From Haematobia irritans (lineage: Eukaryota; Arthropoda; Insecta; Diptera; Muscidae), in NCBI RefSeq assembly GCF_050003625.1, contig NC_134397.1, positions 226,734,537 to 226,798,536 of the forward strand: a DNA stretch of 64,000 nucleotides, read 5' to 3'. The position numbers were made by a program, and so were the translations under genes. The notes under the pieces were generated by a model that had not been told where the DNA came from, did no database searches, and saw only the letters and a program-made list of their open reading frames with translations. Positions within the stretch are counted from its first letter, which is position 1, and the number at the start of each line of letters is the position of its first letter. Below are positions 8,501 to 17,703 of the stretch, one piece after another.

Positions 8501-10953
8501 TGGTGCGGAATAAAATTGCAATGGGCAACATCAATAGCCGGAAGAGGGGACATATGACCTAGTGTGTGATATTCATTCATGAATTCAGTGTAATCCTTCC
8601 TCATCTGATTACTTTTCATTAATTTTTGCTCTATGTAATATAACCTTCGCCGAGCTATATCAAACGACTGTCCCAGTGTTGATGGATTTGTTTTAAACGG
8701 CAAACGAACTATAAATTTGTTTGTCTTAGGGCACCTCTTAGTGCTAGTGCAAAAAAGCTGTTCGCACATAGTTTCTTCCGCAGACATTATCTTTTTATTT
8801 GTCTCCCCACATTCTTCCAATGTCCAAAATCTCTGTAACAACATTTCTAATATTGGCTCGTTTGATGATGAGAATAGTTTGTATTTGTCTTGCACAGGAA
8901 TGCGAGAGAAATGTTGCGAGCAGTCATTATTCGGTGGTGGTAATGTTATTTGGGATTGTAACATTGTGGGGTTGCAACTTGTATACGAAGAAATATATGA
9001 TGTTAGGAGGTTGGTTGTTTGCAACTTGTTTGACGTCATCATAGATTTGGATGGTAAAACATCAGCAGGAACTATAGATCCAGTTACCACCCATCCAAGT
9101 TTGGTTTTTATTAGATTTGGTTGGTTATCGACCTTAATACGACCTACCATTAACAAGTCCCAAAAAAGATCTGCACCTATTAGTAGATCAATTTCTCCGG
9201 GTTGGTGGAAGTTTTTGTCTGCCAACGTTATGTTTTCTGGGACGTGCCAACCGCTGGTGTCAATATGTGATTGAGGGTGATATGATGAGATACAAGGAAT
9301 TACAACAACGTCAAGGGGAACTGCAAAGTCGTTGACGAGCGATTTGACTGTAATCGAACATGCTTGACTAGCTGAGACAGAACTGTTCCCAAGACCAGAT
9401 ACTTCTATATTAACCTTTCTTAAGCTTGGTTTTAGCAGTTGAGCGACACGTTTGGTTATAAAATTCAATTGCGAGCAGGAATCTAATAATGCTCTTCCAC
9501 GGATTTTAACCCCATTTTCGTTGCAAAGTTCGACTATTGCCGTAGCCAATATGACCAAACTATTTTCCTTCGCTATTTTTAACGACACCGTTTGCATGGT
9601 CTCATTTGCAATGAATTCTGAATTTTGTATTCCTTGTGGTGTTCTATGCTCACTTTCGCCCTGATTTGAAAATAAGGTGGTTGGGGGGTCCCTATGAAGT
9701 AATGTATTATGGGAGGCATTGCATTGTCGACACCTATTTTGTGACGGGCATGACGACATTACATGATTCATACCTAAGCAGTTTAAACAGAGTTTGTGCT
9801 TTTTTGCGAGTGTAAAACGATCTTGGGCGTTCGCTTCCATGAACACTGGGCAATGAAACGCACCGTGATAAGGAGTTGAGTTGCATATGACACAAATTGA
9901 TTGTTGGTTGGAAACTACGAATGACGACACGTTCCTTGAAAAAGTGGCCGTTGTCGACCGTTGACTATGAGAATGGCCTGTTTGACTGCTGTTGACTATG
10001 CTTAGAATTTTACAGCGCCTCTCGAGAAAGGATGATAGGTTATCCCATGAGGGAAGTTGAAGATTTGCCGACGTGGCGGCTCGAACTAACATTGTTGAGG
10101 TTTCTTCCTCCCATTTTGCTTGAGTTTCGACGTCAAGTTTTGATACAACCATATGTAGCAAAATGCCGTCGGCAATTTGTGATTTCGATGCGATGGATTC
10201 TAATGCACGTAGGTCAGCATTAATTGTGTCTATTAGATCACGCAGTGACGATACACATGACTGCTTTACCTTGTGCATATCAAATATATGACGAATATGA
10301 GAGTGAAAAATTTCAATTTTATTGTCGTACCTGTTGGTTAGAATGTCGATTGCTTTGAAATAATTTGATTCCGTGACTTCTAAAGATTGGATGAGACGTG
10401 CTGCAGAGTCTGTTAAGCAAGAGCGCAAATATTGGAATTTTGTTATCGAGGAAAGGTCAGGATTATCGTGTACTAAAGTTCTGAATGTGTTAAAAAAGTC
10501 AAGCCAATCCCTATGTTGCCCATTAAATTTTGTTAGTTGTAACGTTGGTAGGTTGACCTTAGATGTTTGGTTAGAAAAAGTTGGTTGCATAACATGCGTG
10601 CTGCATAAAAGGTTGTCAGGTGTGCCTTGTTTTAACACGGCTATTTTTTCTAACAACTTTGACTTAACGATGAAGTACGCCTCTTCGCAGACACTGTGAT
10701 GATTGAAAGAGAACTGTGATTCGTCTAAAGCCTCCAACTGTCTTTGAAGAGTTTCAAACGTATCCCACTGACGCTCGAAAATAGAAAGTTTTACTTCCAA
10801 TTGGTGAAGGCCCAAACAATCAAATGATTCTAGATTGTGGCTGGCAGATTCAAATCGGGCGAGGATTTGTTCCCGCTGTAACATTTTCACGCGTATACCA
10901 CCCGTACTTGAAGAGTCGTTCTTCCCTACATCATAACATTCATCAAATGACAT
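5560..10953 (-). CDS. BEL/Pao gag-pol polyprotein (1797 aa from chosen start)
   Basis: This polyprotein drives retrotransposition: capsid-like gag, protease, reverse transcriptase, RNase H and integrase. I chose the ATG at 10,953 (MSFDECYDVGK...). The frame is open upstream to 11,052, but that part lies in the LTR and PBS. Counting from the chosen start, a gag-like DUF1759 region spans ~130-280. Zinc-binding CysHis motifs lie at ~350-420 (CLNCLGMNHVMSSC, CRQCNASHNTLLH). The protease motif LLDSCSQ is at ~490, where families usually have DSG. Reverse transcriptase has VVFDAS (~833), VADIAKMY (~877) and FYVDN (~952, usually YVDD). RNase H has FADAS, LPKLEL and WSDSS (~1126-1200). The integrase zinc motif HRKFLHAG...CVLCFRC is at ~1431-1470. 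The integrase core residues are VDYCG, YSDNATNF and GLWESAVK (~1500-1620), followed by a DUF5641-like tail (~1700-1790). There is no internal stop or frameshift. The stop lies 35 bp before the 3' LTR. Confidence 0.95.
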   Translation of the reverse strand: MSFDECYDVGKNDSSSTGGIRVKMLQREQILARFESASHNLESFDCLGLHQLEVKLSIFERQWDTFETLQRQLEALDESQFSFNHHSVCEEAYFIVKSKLLEKIAVLKQGTPDNLLCSTHVMQPTFSNQTSKVNLPTLQLTKFNGQHRDWLDFFNTFRTLVHDNPDLSSITKFQYLRSCLTDSAARLIQSLEVTESNYFKAIDILTNRYDNKIEIFHSHIRHIFDMHKVKQSCVSSLRDLIDTINADLRALESIASKSQIADGILLHMVVSKLDVETQAKWEEETSTMLVRAATSANLQLPSWDNLSSFLERRCKILSIVNSSQTGHSHSQRSTTATFSRNVSSFVVSNQQSICVICNSTPYHGAFHCPVFMEANAQDRFTLAKKHKLCLNCLGMNHVMSSCPSQNRCRQCNASHNTLLHRDPPTTLFSNQGESEHRTPQGIQNSEFIANETMQTVSLKIAKENSLVILATAIVELCNENGVKIRGRALLDSCSQLNFITKRVAQLLKPSLRKVNIEVSGLGNSSVSASQACSITVKSLVNDFAVPLDVVVIPCISSYHPQSHIDTSGWHVPENITLADKNFHQPGEIDLLIGADLFWDLLMVGRIKVDNQPNLIKTKLGWVVTGSIVPADVLPSKSMMTSNKLQTTNLLTSYISSYTSCNPTMLQSQITLPPPNNDCSQHFSRIPVQDKYKLFSSSNEPILEMLLQRFWTLEECGETNKKIMSAEETMCEQLFCTSTKRCPKTNKFIVRLPFKTNPSTLGQSFDIARRRLYYIEQKLMKSNQMRKDYTEFMNEYHTLGHMSPLPAIDVAHCNFIPHHGVLKLDSSTTRLRVVFDASCATSNGKSLNDVLCVGPQLQDDIFSMLSRFRYHKYVMVADIAKMYRQVLVDPADAQWQCILWRDTSSNLLTTYRLNTLTYGTSCAPYLAVKCLQKLAQDYSTLFPIGAAVTMRDFYVDNLMTGGESIMDLIEIKTQVIKLLQLGGFPLRKFAANVDAVLADVPDEDKETIVHIDNMNFVKTLGLRWAPDNDSLGFSYAPHNQSNKLSKRIILAHTSAFFDPLGLINPMIVRAKILLQSLWKLNLHWDESVPQDIFEEFHHIRMQLSNLKQLKIARFVPFNSTTNIHAFADASQKAYGACIYAVSQGANGVESSLICAKSKVAPMKEVTLPKLELCAALLCIKLLQSARKSFPKSPNQIYCWSDSSITLSWITGAPSKWPIFVANRVSQIQQLSEGVQWRHVPTDLNPADLLSRGCTLSTLLEREFWFKGPPFICMEMSEWPKQIKPIVEDTSKLEDKQYSFVVSVQEDILQTHKFINNYQKLLRILAYVNRFLSNTRYKKNLHGPLTPTEMQQALLLALKIIQQTHFAEEKKLLSDGKPLRNRSKLQQLSPFISDGIIRVGGRLQKSSIPFATKHPIVLPPSHPFVKTLINYFHRKFLHAGTLSLHNILREQFWIINGRNAIKQIIHYCVLCFRCKPKTEEQVMGELPAERVEPSFPFQISGVDYCGPFSITQKIRGRPPIKCYISVFICFSTKATHLELVSDLTTSSFIAALKRFVARRGRCSIIYSDNATNFVGANRELKSLLDIFLSKEHNDSIRKFCLEDGISWKFIPPRSPHFGGLWESAVKQAKYYLRRAIGNHILSHDELNTIVCQAEAIINSRPLTPLSCDPNDMQCLTPAHFLIGRPLTALPEQEIRTLNSCSLKSYKLAQWIQQHFWERWRKEYLNCLQQRSKWTNGSPNLEINDMVILKDENIPPLKWPIARVIDVSPGDDGIVRVATVRSTEGTFKRAITKLCKLPIQ

Positions 10954-10983
10954 GTTCACTTGGAATTTTTTATTGGAACCAAT

Positions 10984-11000
10984 ATCCGGCTCGAAGGACC
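10984..11000 (-). other. Primer-binding site, tRNA-Tyr type
   Basis: Two bases inside the 5' LTR, the minus strand reads GGTCCTTCGAGCCGGAT. This complements the 3' end of insect tRNA-Tyr as I know it (ATCCGGCTCGAAGGACC before the last A). The 2-bp gap TA separates it from the LTR. Primer identity is from general knowledge of the tRNA sequence and was not checked against this genome. Confidence 0.75.
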
Positions 11001-11002
11001 TA

Positions 11003-11468
11003 TGATGAAGCAGGAGCTTTTTCCTACTTGTAAACTGCAAATCTAAATCCAAAATTAAATAAAATTCACTTTTGGTAATTTACTTTCAATTCAATTGACT
11101 TTGCTTTATTGCGTAAAAAATAATGTGTTTAGTTTGTAACAAGATCGATAACTGTCCATCCAGGTTTTTTCATTTACCCGGCGAGCTGATGATAGACGAT
11201 GAAAGAACAATTATTTTCTCTACTTTAAATTCTTTATTTTCGGTTTACTCTTTGGCAGAAACCGTTTGTTAAAATATGCTTTGGTCAATGTAAAGCATTT
11301 TATTACACGCAGTAGACATCGTCGACGTTTACAACAGCATCCAAGCTAGCAGCATATCGTTGATAATGCAACAACCGAAATGAAGAGAAAACAAATCGTA
11401 ATTGAGAGGCAACTAAATGCACTGTGATGACCCTTTAGGAAATTGTTTCTTGTGTGAAAGCCATAACA
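11003..11468 (-). repeat. 5' LTR of the BEL/Pao element
   Basis: 466 bp, same sequence as 5060-5525. As the upstream LTR in element orientation it should contain the promoter. The downstream flank GGGGGTATACCC restores the broken target. A short HINE-like stretch (CACATCGAAATATCGACATATG) follows to 11,563. Confidence 0.93.
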
Positions 11469-12545
11469 GGGGGTATACCCGTAATACGTGTTCACATCGA
11501 AATATCGACATATGTTATATACAGGGTGGCTGATATACATTGCAACCAATTTAAGCTTGTTATTATACCCTCAACCATAGGTTGGGGGTATATTAACTTT
11601 GTCATTCCGTTTGTAACACAGCGAAATATTGATCTAAGACCCCATAAAGTATATATATTCTGGGTCGTGGTGAAATTCTGAGTCGATCTGAGCATGTCCG
11701 TCTGTCCGTCCGTCTGTTGAAATCACGCTAACTTCCGAACGAAACAAGCTATCGACTTGAAACTTGGCACAAGTAGTTGTTATTGATGTACGTCGGACGG
11801 TATTGCAAATGGGCCATATCGGTCCACTTTTACGTATAGCCCCCATATAAACGCACCCCCAAATTTGGCTTCCGGACTCTCTAAGAAAAGCAAATTTCAT
11901 CCGATCCTGCTGAAATTTGGTATATGCTGTTAGTATATGGTCTCTAACAACTATGCAAAAATTGGTCCACATCGGTGCATAATTATATATAGCCCCCATA
12001 TAAACCGATCACCAGATTTGACCTCCGGAGCCTCTTGGAAGACCAAAATTCATCTGATTCAGTTGATAGTTGGTACGTGGTGTTAATATATGGCCTCAAA
12101 CACCCATGCAAAAATTGGTCGATATCGGTCCATAATTATATGTAGCCCCCATATAAACCGATCCCCACATTTGACCTCCGGAGCCCCTTGGAAGAGCAAA
12201 ATTCATCCGGTTCGGTTGAAATTTGGTACGTGATGTTAGTATATGGTATCCAACAACCATGCAGGAATTGGTTCATATCAGTCCATAATTATATATATCC
12301 CCATATAAACCGATCACCAGATTTGACCTCCGGGGCCTTTTGGAGAAGCAAAATTCATTCGATCTGGTTGAAATTTGGTACGTGGTGGTAGTATATGATA
12401 TTTAACAACCATGCCAAAAGTGGTCCATATCAGTCCATAATCATATATAGCCCCCATATAAACCGATGCCGAGATTTGGTTTTGGAGCCTCTTGGAGGAG
12501 CAAATTTCATCCGAGTCAGTTGAAATTTGGTACATTGTGCTAGTA

Positions 12546-13439
12546 AAGGGTGATTCTTTTGAGGTTAGGATTTTCATGCATTAGTATTTGACAGATCACG
12601 TGGGATTTCAGACATGGTGTCAAAGAGAAAGATGCTCAGTATGCTTTGACATTTCATCATGAATAGACTTACTAACGAGCCACAACGTCGAATTTTCAGT
12701 GAATGGGCCCTAGAAAAGTTGGCAGAAAATCCGCTTTTTTATCGAAAAATTTTGTTCAGCGATGAGGCTCATTTCTGGTTGAATGGCTACGTAAATAAGC
12801 AAAATTGCCGCATTTGGAGTGAAGAGCAACCAGAAGCCGTTCAAGAACTGCCCATGCATCCCGAAAAATGCACTGTTTGGTGTGGTTTGTACGCTGGTGG
12901 AATCATTGGACCGTATTTTTTCAAAGATGCTGTTGGACGCAACGTTACGGTGAATGGCGATCGCTATCGTTCGATGCTAACAAACTTTTTGTTGCCAAAA
13001 ATGGAAGAACTGAACTTGGTTGACATGTGGTTTCAACAAGATGGCGCTACATGCCACACAGCTCGCGATTCTATGGCCATTTTGAGGGAAAACTTCGGAG
13101 AACAATTCATCTCAAGAAATGGACCGGTAAGTTGGCCACCAAGATCATGCGATTTGACGCCTTTAGACTATTTTTTGTGGGGCTACGTCAAGTCTAAAGT
13201 CTAGAGAAATAAGCCAGCAACTATTCCAGCTTTGGAAGACAACATTTCCGAAGAAATTCGGGCTATTCCGGCCGAAATGCTCGAAAAAGTTGCCCAAAAT
13301 TGGACTTTCCGAATGGACCACCTAAGACGCAGCCGCGGTCAACATTTAAATGAAATTATCTTCAAAAAGTAAATGTCATGGACCAATTTATGCGTTTTTA
13401 AAAAAAAAAAAGTTATCAAGCTCTTAACAAATCACCCTT
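12546..13439 (+). mobile_element. DD41D mariner-type transposon, internal deletion derivative 1
   Basis: 894 bp, bounded by the 10-bp inverted repeats AAGGGTGATT/AATCACCCTT and by TA duplications (12,544-12,545 and 13,440-13,441). It interrupts one HINE unit; removing it rejoins TGCTAGTATATGGCCG. The transposase relic has acidic residues in FSDEAHF, FQQDGATCH and LDYFLWG. 41 residues separate the second and third, which matches the DD41D (rosa-like) group of the Tc1/mariner superfamily. The N-terminal DNA-binding part is missing: the native start context ATGAATAGACTTACTAACGAG runs straight into the later CCACAACGTCGAATTTTC segment. Confidence 0.85.
12659..13204 (+). pseudogene. DD41D transposase, N-terminally deleted and stopped early
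   Basis: This 181-codon frame starts at what looks like the native ATG (MNRLTNE) and is joined in frame to the catalytic half (PQRRIFSEWALEKL). All three catalytic aspartates are retained: FSDEAHF (~residue 38), FQQDGATCH (~125) and LDYFLWG (~167). The helix-turn-helix region that binds the inverted repeats is gone. A TAG ends the frame after KSKV; the minus-strand copy at 16,869 has TAC (Tyr) there. The rest of the reading frame is still legible downstream to about 13,371. It could in principle make a catalytic-only fragment, but there is no evidence of expression. Confidence 0.85.
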
Positions 13440-13816
13440 TATATGGCCGTTAACAACCATGCCTAAATAGGTCCGTATCGGTCTATAGTTATATATAGCC
13501 TTCAGATAAATCGATCCCCAATCACACAAAAATTGGTCCATATCAAGTTCAAAATTGTATATAGCCCCCATATAAGCGACCCCCATATTTCAATTCTGGC
13601 TCCCTACGTACCGTGCAAAAGTCCATATCGATTCGTAATTATTCGTAGACTTACCTACACGTACCTTTTTTGTCTATTTACAAAACGATTTAAGATACCA
13701 CAACCTAAGTAATTCGATTGTGGATGACAGTCTTTCGTAGAAGTTTCTACGCTATCCATGGTGGGGGGTACATAAGATTCGGCCTGGCCGAACTTACGGC
13801 CATATATACTTGTTTT

Positions 13817-14390
13817 ATTTTTCTAAACCGCTCATTTAACAACAGATAAATTTGGTCCAATGACAGTTCATTACAAAAGCATTTTGATCTATTGCGTTGA
13901 GAAATAAAATTATTCCTAATTGAATTCACGTGATATTGTGATTGCTTTATATTTGGCTTCAAAACCATAAGTGGCTATCGTTAGAGCCTTCCAGCATTTA
14001 AAGGTGTATACTGATGTCACGTCCAAAATTGGACGAATAAAAACGGTAACAATACTACAAATAATCCGAAAATTAAAGCTTTGGTGGAAAACAAACTTGC
14101 ATTTGAACTGAAGATTTTCAAGAACGAATGCAACATATATTGAAAAATGAGCTGGGATTGAAGCTATTGAAATTCCAAAAGTGCAAGAGCTCACCAATGC
14201 ACAAAACGAATGACTGGAGTTATGAGGAAACAAACTCATCGGACTTACTTGCAAAAGAATCCAACCGCCACTGATAATAATGGAGTGGGACGTCGTAACA
14301 GCGCTCCCCGTTTGTATTTCTCAACCGTGCGGTCTAAATAAATGCCGAATATTTTGCTGAAAATATCCTAAAGACGATATTGAAGCCCTG
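13817..14390. other. Spacer between inverted HINE copies, no clear gene
   Basis: No repeat recognised. A 40-codon plus-strand frame at 14,221-14,343 (starting MRKQTHRTY, ending FSTVRSK) and a 112-codon minus frame at 13,916-14,254 overlap here. Neither shows a domain I know, and the region could equally be a worn exon or transposon remnant. The +1 context CTGGAGTTATGAGG before the short frame is not a convincing splice or start signal. Confidence 0.35.
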
Positions 14391-14729
14391 CACGCAAAGA
14401 AAAAAAACGTTTGGAAAACGTGTACCGAAAACGTTTTTCGTTTGTTAGAGTTTTTTGAATTGCTTCGAAAATTTTAAACTTTTATCACCAAAAAAATTCG
14501 TTTGTTACAAAATTTTTATTTTTTCAATAAAAAAAGTTATTTTTTCAATAAAAACACAGTCCATTTCGTTTATATCAAACACTGTTCTTTTCTGACTTTA
14601 GGTCTTTAATAAGACACATTTTACAGTTAAAAATTTAATATACTACAATGTAATGTTGAACATTTTTTCGGAATCTTCCGAATATATCTGGAATATATGT
14701 AAAAAACAAACAAAAGCAAAAAAAAAAAC

Positions 14730-14807
14730 TTTGGCCGAAGCAGGGATCGAACCCACGACCCTTGGCATGAGAGTCGGACGTAGCTACCACTGCTCCACGG
14801 TGCCAAA
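14730..14807 (-). other. tRNA-like unit, minus, in copy 2
   Basis: Apparently the same 78-bp sequence as 3599-3676, with the same A-box and B-box and a T-run just after the end on the minus strand. Its conservation relative to the flanking AT-rich parts of the element stands out. Confidence 0.6.
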
Positions 14808-14918
14808 CTAAATGTTTGTTTCTGGTAAATAAACTTTGTTTATTCGGTTCGTGGGCGCCGCAAGCTATGCTATATAAATATAACTTATATGGATATTTAT
14901 CTATTGATGACCATAACA

Positions 14919-14994
14919 GGTACATAGCTCAGTGGTTAGTGTGTTGGCTTACAATGTGCATGGTCCGCAGTTCGATTCTCCGTCCAGGCGAAAG
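14919..14994 (+). other. tRNA-like unit, plus, in copy 2
   Basis: Counterpart of 3788-3863. One difference is visible in the B-box neighbourhood: CCGCAGTTCGATTCT here against CCGCGGTTCGATTCT in copy 1. Confidence 0.55.
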
Positions 14995-15309
14995 GTAAAA
15001 AAATTTTAAAAATTTATAAAATCGTATAATTTCTTCTACATTGTTGGTATTACAGGAAAAGGTGTTAAGAACTAAAAAACCTCGTGGACGTGACAAAGAT
15101 GTGAGGGAAAATGCAATTAGCAAGAAAACAATTTTTTTTTTGAGTTTGTCTTTGTGAAATTGTTTTTACATCCTGGAAAAGAATAAACGTTTATCACAAA
15201 AAGTATATACTTTTCTTCCAAATACACTTCCTTACAGCGAAAACAAATGAGAAACGAACTTTGTTTGTCTAAAATTTCGTTTGGGAGGAAAGAATTATTT
15301 TTTTGCGTG

Positions 15310-16230
15310 TGGGCAGACTGATCATGGGTATTCCAACAGGACTCATCACCGCACTTCATATGCGCCAACCAATAATGGATTCCCACATAATTTTTATCGC
15401 ACAATGGTTACCATACCCTCCAATACCAAAGAGTCACCACCTTCGTGACATTTAATGGCACTTCCATAAATCTTTGTCTGTCATTTGAATGCTACCCAGC
15501 AAAAAATGGAGCACTATTTCAGCAGGATTGTAAGGGAGAGAGGCAGTACCAACTGTTTACAAAACTACTGAATCAGCGCTGATTTCTGTGGGTGATGTCT
15601 TGATTTAGAGCAGCTTCTACATAGCGCTGATATAATTGCTCATTTTAATAGAAATATTGCTCAGAAGTGATATATAATCTTGAGTATAGCATTGTTGGCG
15701 TGAAGGAAAACAGCACTACCTTTCTTCCATCTATACTGCATGAATTGGTTGCAATAACGTAAACGAATGATCATAAACTAGTTTGATTATACGTTTACGT
15801 TATTTCCACCGATTCATGCAGTGTGGATGCACTGCCTACTTTATTGTATACCAAAAAGCGCAACTATACTCTTACTGGATATATGTTAATTCATACCAAA
15901 GGTAGCCAATTTGAACAAATATAAACTGATTATAAAATGTTATGTTATGTGCGATATTTAAGTTTTTGCACAATTAAACTGCAATGAAAACATACCGGCA
16001 AAAGTTCGGCCATAGGTAGTTCGTACAAAGTTCTACTAAAGGTTGTTAAACACAATTGAATTACTTGGATTGTGTGAACAGTTGCAGATGGCAAGGTGAC
16101 TTAAACCGTCTTTTCATATGGAGTCTATGTTAGATTAAGTAGGTAAAATAAATACCTATATAAATCAGAAAAAATATCCCCAAAAATTTTCAAAATAATA
16201 TTATAATTGAATTTAATAAAATAAAATAAT
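15310..16230. other. Intergenic spacer with a transposon terminus and a hairpin
   Basis: No gene seen. At 15,495 the sequence CCCAGCAAAAAATGGAGC follows a TA and looks like one terminus of the CCCAGCAAAAA element class, but no matching right end is found nearby. A long inverted repeat lies at 15,735-15,822. The rest to 16,230 is AT-rich, ending in an A/T run before the HINE. Confidence 0.45.
15735..15822. repeat. Inverted repeat, 31-bp arms with 26-bp loop
   Basis: The left arm (15,735-15,765) starts ACTGCATGAATTGG and ends ATAACGTAAACG. The right arm (15,792-15,822) is its reverse complement with about 4 mismatches, and weaker pairing continues a further ~8 bp outward. It may be the core of a small fold-back element or the internal inverted repeat of a decayed transposon. 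Confidence 0.75.
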
Positions 16231-16762
16231 AACAAGTATAAACGGCCAGGCCGAATCTTATGTACCCTCCACCATGGATTGCGTAGAAACTTCTACGAAA
16301 GACTGTCATCCACAATCGAATTACTTGGGTTGTGGTATTTTAAATCGTTTTCTAAATTGTGAGTTAGTCCATACGTGGTATACATTAGACAAAAAAAAAG
16401 TATGTGTAGGTAAGTCTACAAATAATTACGAATCGATATGGACTTTTGCACGGTACGTAGGGAGCCAGAATTGAAATATGGGGGTCGCTTATATGTGGGC
16501 TATATACAATTATGACCTTGATATGGACCAATTTTTGTCCATATCTGAGGGCTATATATAACTATAGACCGATATGGACATAGTTAGGCATGGTTGTTAA
16601 CGGTCATATACTAACACAATGCACCAAATTTCAACTGACTCCGATGAAATTTGCTCCTCCAAGAGGCTCCAAAATCAAATCTCGGCATCGGTTTATATGG
16701 GGGCTATATATGATTATGGACTTATATGGCCCACTTTTGGCATGGTTGTTAAATATCATATA

Positions 16763-17703
16763 AAGGGTGATTTGTTAAGAGCTTGATAACTTTTTTTAAA
16801 AAAAAACGCATAAAATTTGCAAAATCTCATCGGTTCTTTATTTGAAACGTTAGATTGGTCCATGACATTTACTTTTTGAAGATAATTTCATTTAAATGTT
16901 GACCGCGGCTGCGTCTTAGGTGGTCCATTCGGAAAGTCCAATTTTGGGCAACTTTTTCGAGCATTTCGGCCGGAATAGCCCGAATTTCTTCGGAAATGTT
17001 GTCTTCCAAAGCTGGAATAGTTGCTGGCTTATTTCTGTAGACTTTAGACTTGACGTAGCCCCACAAAAAATAGTCTAAAGGCGTCAAATCGCATGATCTT
17101 GGTGGCCAACTTACCGGTCCATTTCTTGAGATGAATTGTTCTCCGAAGTTTTCCCTCAAAATGGCCATAGAATCGCGAGCTGTGTGGCATGTAGCGCCAT
17201 CTTGTTGAAACCACATGTCAACCAAGTTCAGTTCTTCCATTTTTGGCAACAAAAAGTTTGTTAGCATCGAACGATAGCGATCGCCATTCACCGTAACGTT
17301 GCGTCCAACAGCATCTTTGAAAAAATACGGTCCAATGATTCCACCAGCGTACAAACCACACCAAACAGTGCATTTTTCGGGATGCATGGGCAGTTCTTGA
17401 ACGGCTTCTGGTTGCTCTTCACTCCAAATGCGGCAATTTTGCTTATTTACGTAGCCATTCAACCAGAAATGAGCCTCATCGCTGAACAAAATTTGTCGAT
17501 AAAAAAGCGGATTTTCTGCCAACTTTTCTAGGGCCCATTCAATTCAAAATTCAATGATTTGCAAGCGTTGCTCGTTAGTAAGTCTATTCATGATGAAATG
17601 TCAAAGCATACTGAGCATCTTTCTCTTTGACACCATGTCTGAAATCCCACGTGATATGTCAAATACTAATGCATGAAAATCCTAACCTCAAAAGAATCCC
17701 CTT
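16763..17703 (-). mobile_element. DD41D mariner-type transposon, internal deletion derivative 2
   Basis: 941 bp. The left end is AAGGGTGATTTGTTAAGAGC; the right end is degenerate (AGAATCCCCTT where AATCACCCTT is expected). TA flanks are at 16,761-16,762 and 17,704-17,705. Its internal deletion differs from that of the copy at 12,546. Here the native start region runs further (ATG ... CAACGCTTGCAAATCATTG) before joining the catalytic half near 17,535. Confidence 0.83.
16869..17522 (-). pseudogene. DD41D transposase, catalytic half intact, N-terminus lost
   Basis: A 217-codon open frame to a natural end (HLNEIIFKK), with FSDEAHF, FQQDGATCH and LDYFLWG in place (DD41D). There is no ATG: position 17,522 is a TTG codon. 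The native ATG upstream (~17,592) reads MNRLTNEQRLQIIEF and then meets TGA just after the deletion junction. The copy therefore cannot make a complete transposase. Apart from the lost N-terminus the frame is clean, so decay is recent. The residue after KSKV is Tyr, where the plus-strand copy has a stop. Confidence 0.85.

Larger units (their letters stand above)
5060..11468 (-). mobile_element. Complete BEL/Pao LTR retrotransposon
   Basis: The element is 6,409 bp with its coding strand minus. Two 466-bp direct LTRs (5060-5525 and 11,003-11,468) enclose a primer-binding site, one long gag-pol ORF and a polypurine tract. A 5-bp duplication GGGGG flanks it (5055-5059 and 11,469-11,473). The element starts TG and ends CA. 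BEL/Pao membership is shown by the zinc-knuckle gag, the A17-type protease, reverse transcriptase, RNase H and integrase with a DUF5641-like tail, in BEL order. There is no envelope-like ORF after integrase. The LTRs appear identical by eye, so the insertion is recent on an evolutionary scale. Confidence 0.95.
11564..13816 (+). mobile_element. HINE-like dispersed repeat, left member of an inverted pair
   Basis: It starts ATACCCTCAACCATAGG and ends at the palindrome TTCGGCCTGGCCGAA plus TATATACTTGTTTT. A GTCY microsatellite is near 11,696. From about 11,830 there are tandem units of about 152 bp: the CGATCACCAGATTTGACCTC block recurs at 12,007, 12,159 (variant) and 12,310, with a weaker one at 12,465. 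Each unit carries CCCCCATATAAACCGAT. There is no coding capacity of its own. A DD41D mariner derivative is inserted at 12,546-13,439. The same repeat lies inverted at 16,231-18,576. Confidence 0.75.
14391..15309. mobile_element. 919-bp terminal-inverted-repeat element with two tRNA-like units (copy 2)
   Basis: Close homologue of 3259-4180, in the same orientation. Ends are CACGCAAAGAAAAAAAACG and TTATTTTTTTGCGTG. It is flanked by TG on both sides (CCCTG before, TGGGC after), where copy 1 has TA. Differences from copy 1 are scattered substitutions and small indels (for example in the A/T runs near 14,536 and 15,132), so the two copies are separate insertions rather than a recent segmental duplication. 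The flanks are unrelated. Confidence 0.75.

Noticed and set aside
8717..9274. 185-codon plus-strand frame, and other plus frames from 5,474 to 11,033
   Set aside because: They are antisense shadows of the 1,797-residue BEL/Pao frame.
14221..14343. Short frame ending FSTVRSK as a host exon
   Set aside because: It looks slightly more gene-like than its surroundings but is only 40 codons, with no homology that I can state and no clear splice sites.
15495..15512. Complete CCCAGCAAAAA element in the spacer
   Set aside because: Only one terminus is present; no inverted partner ending TTTTTGCTGGG was found in the neighbouring sequence.
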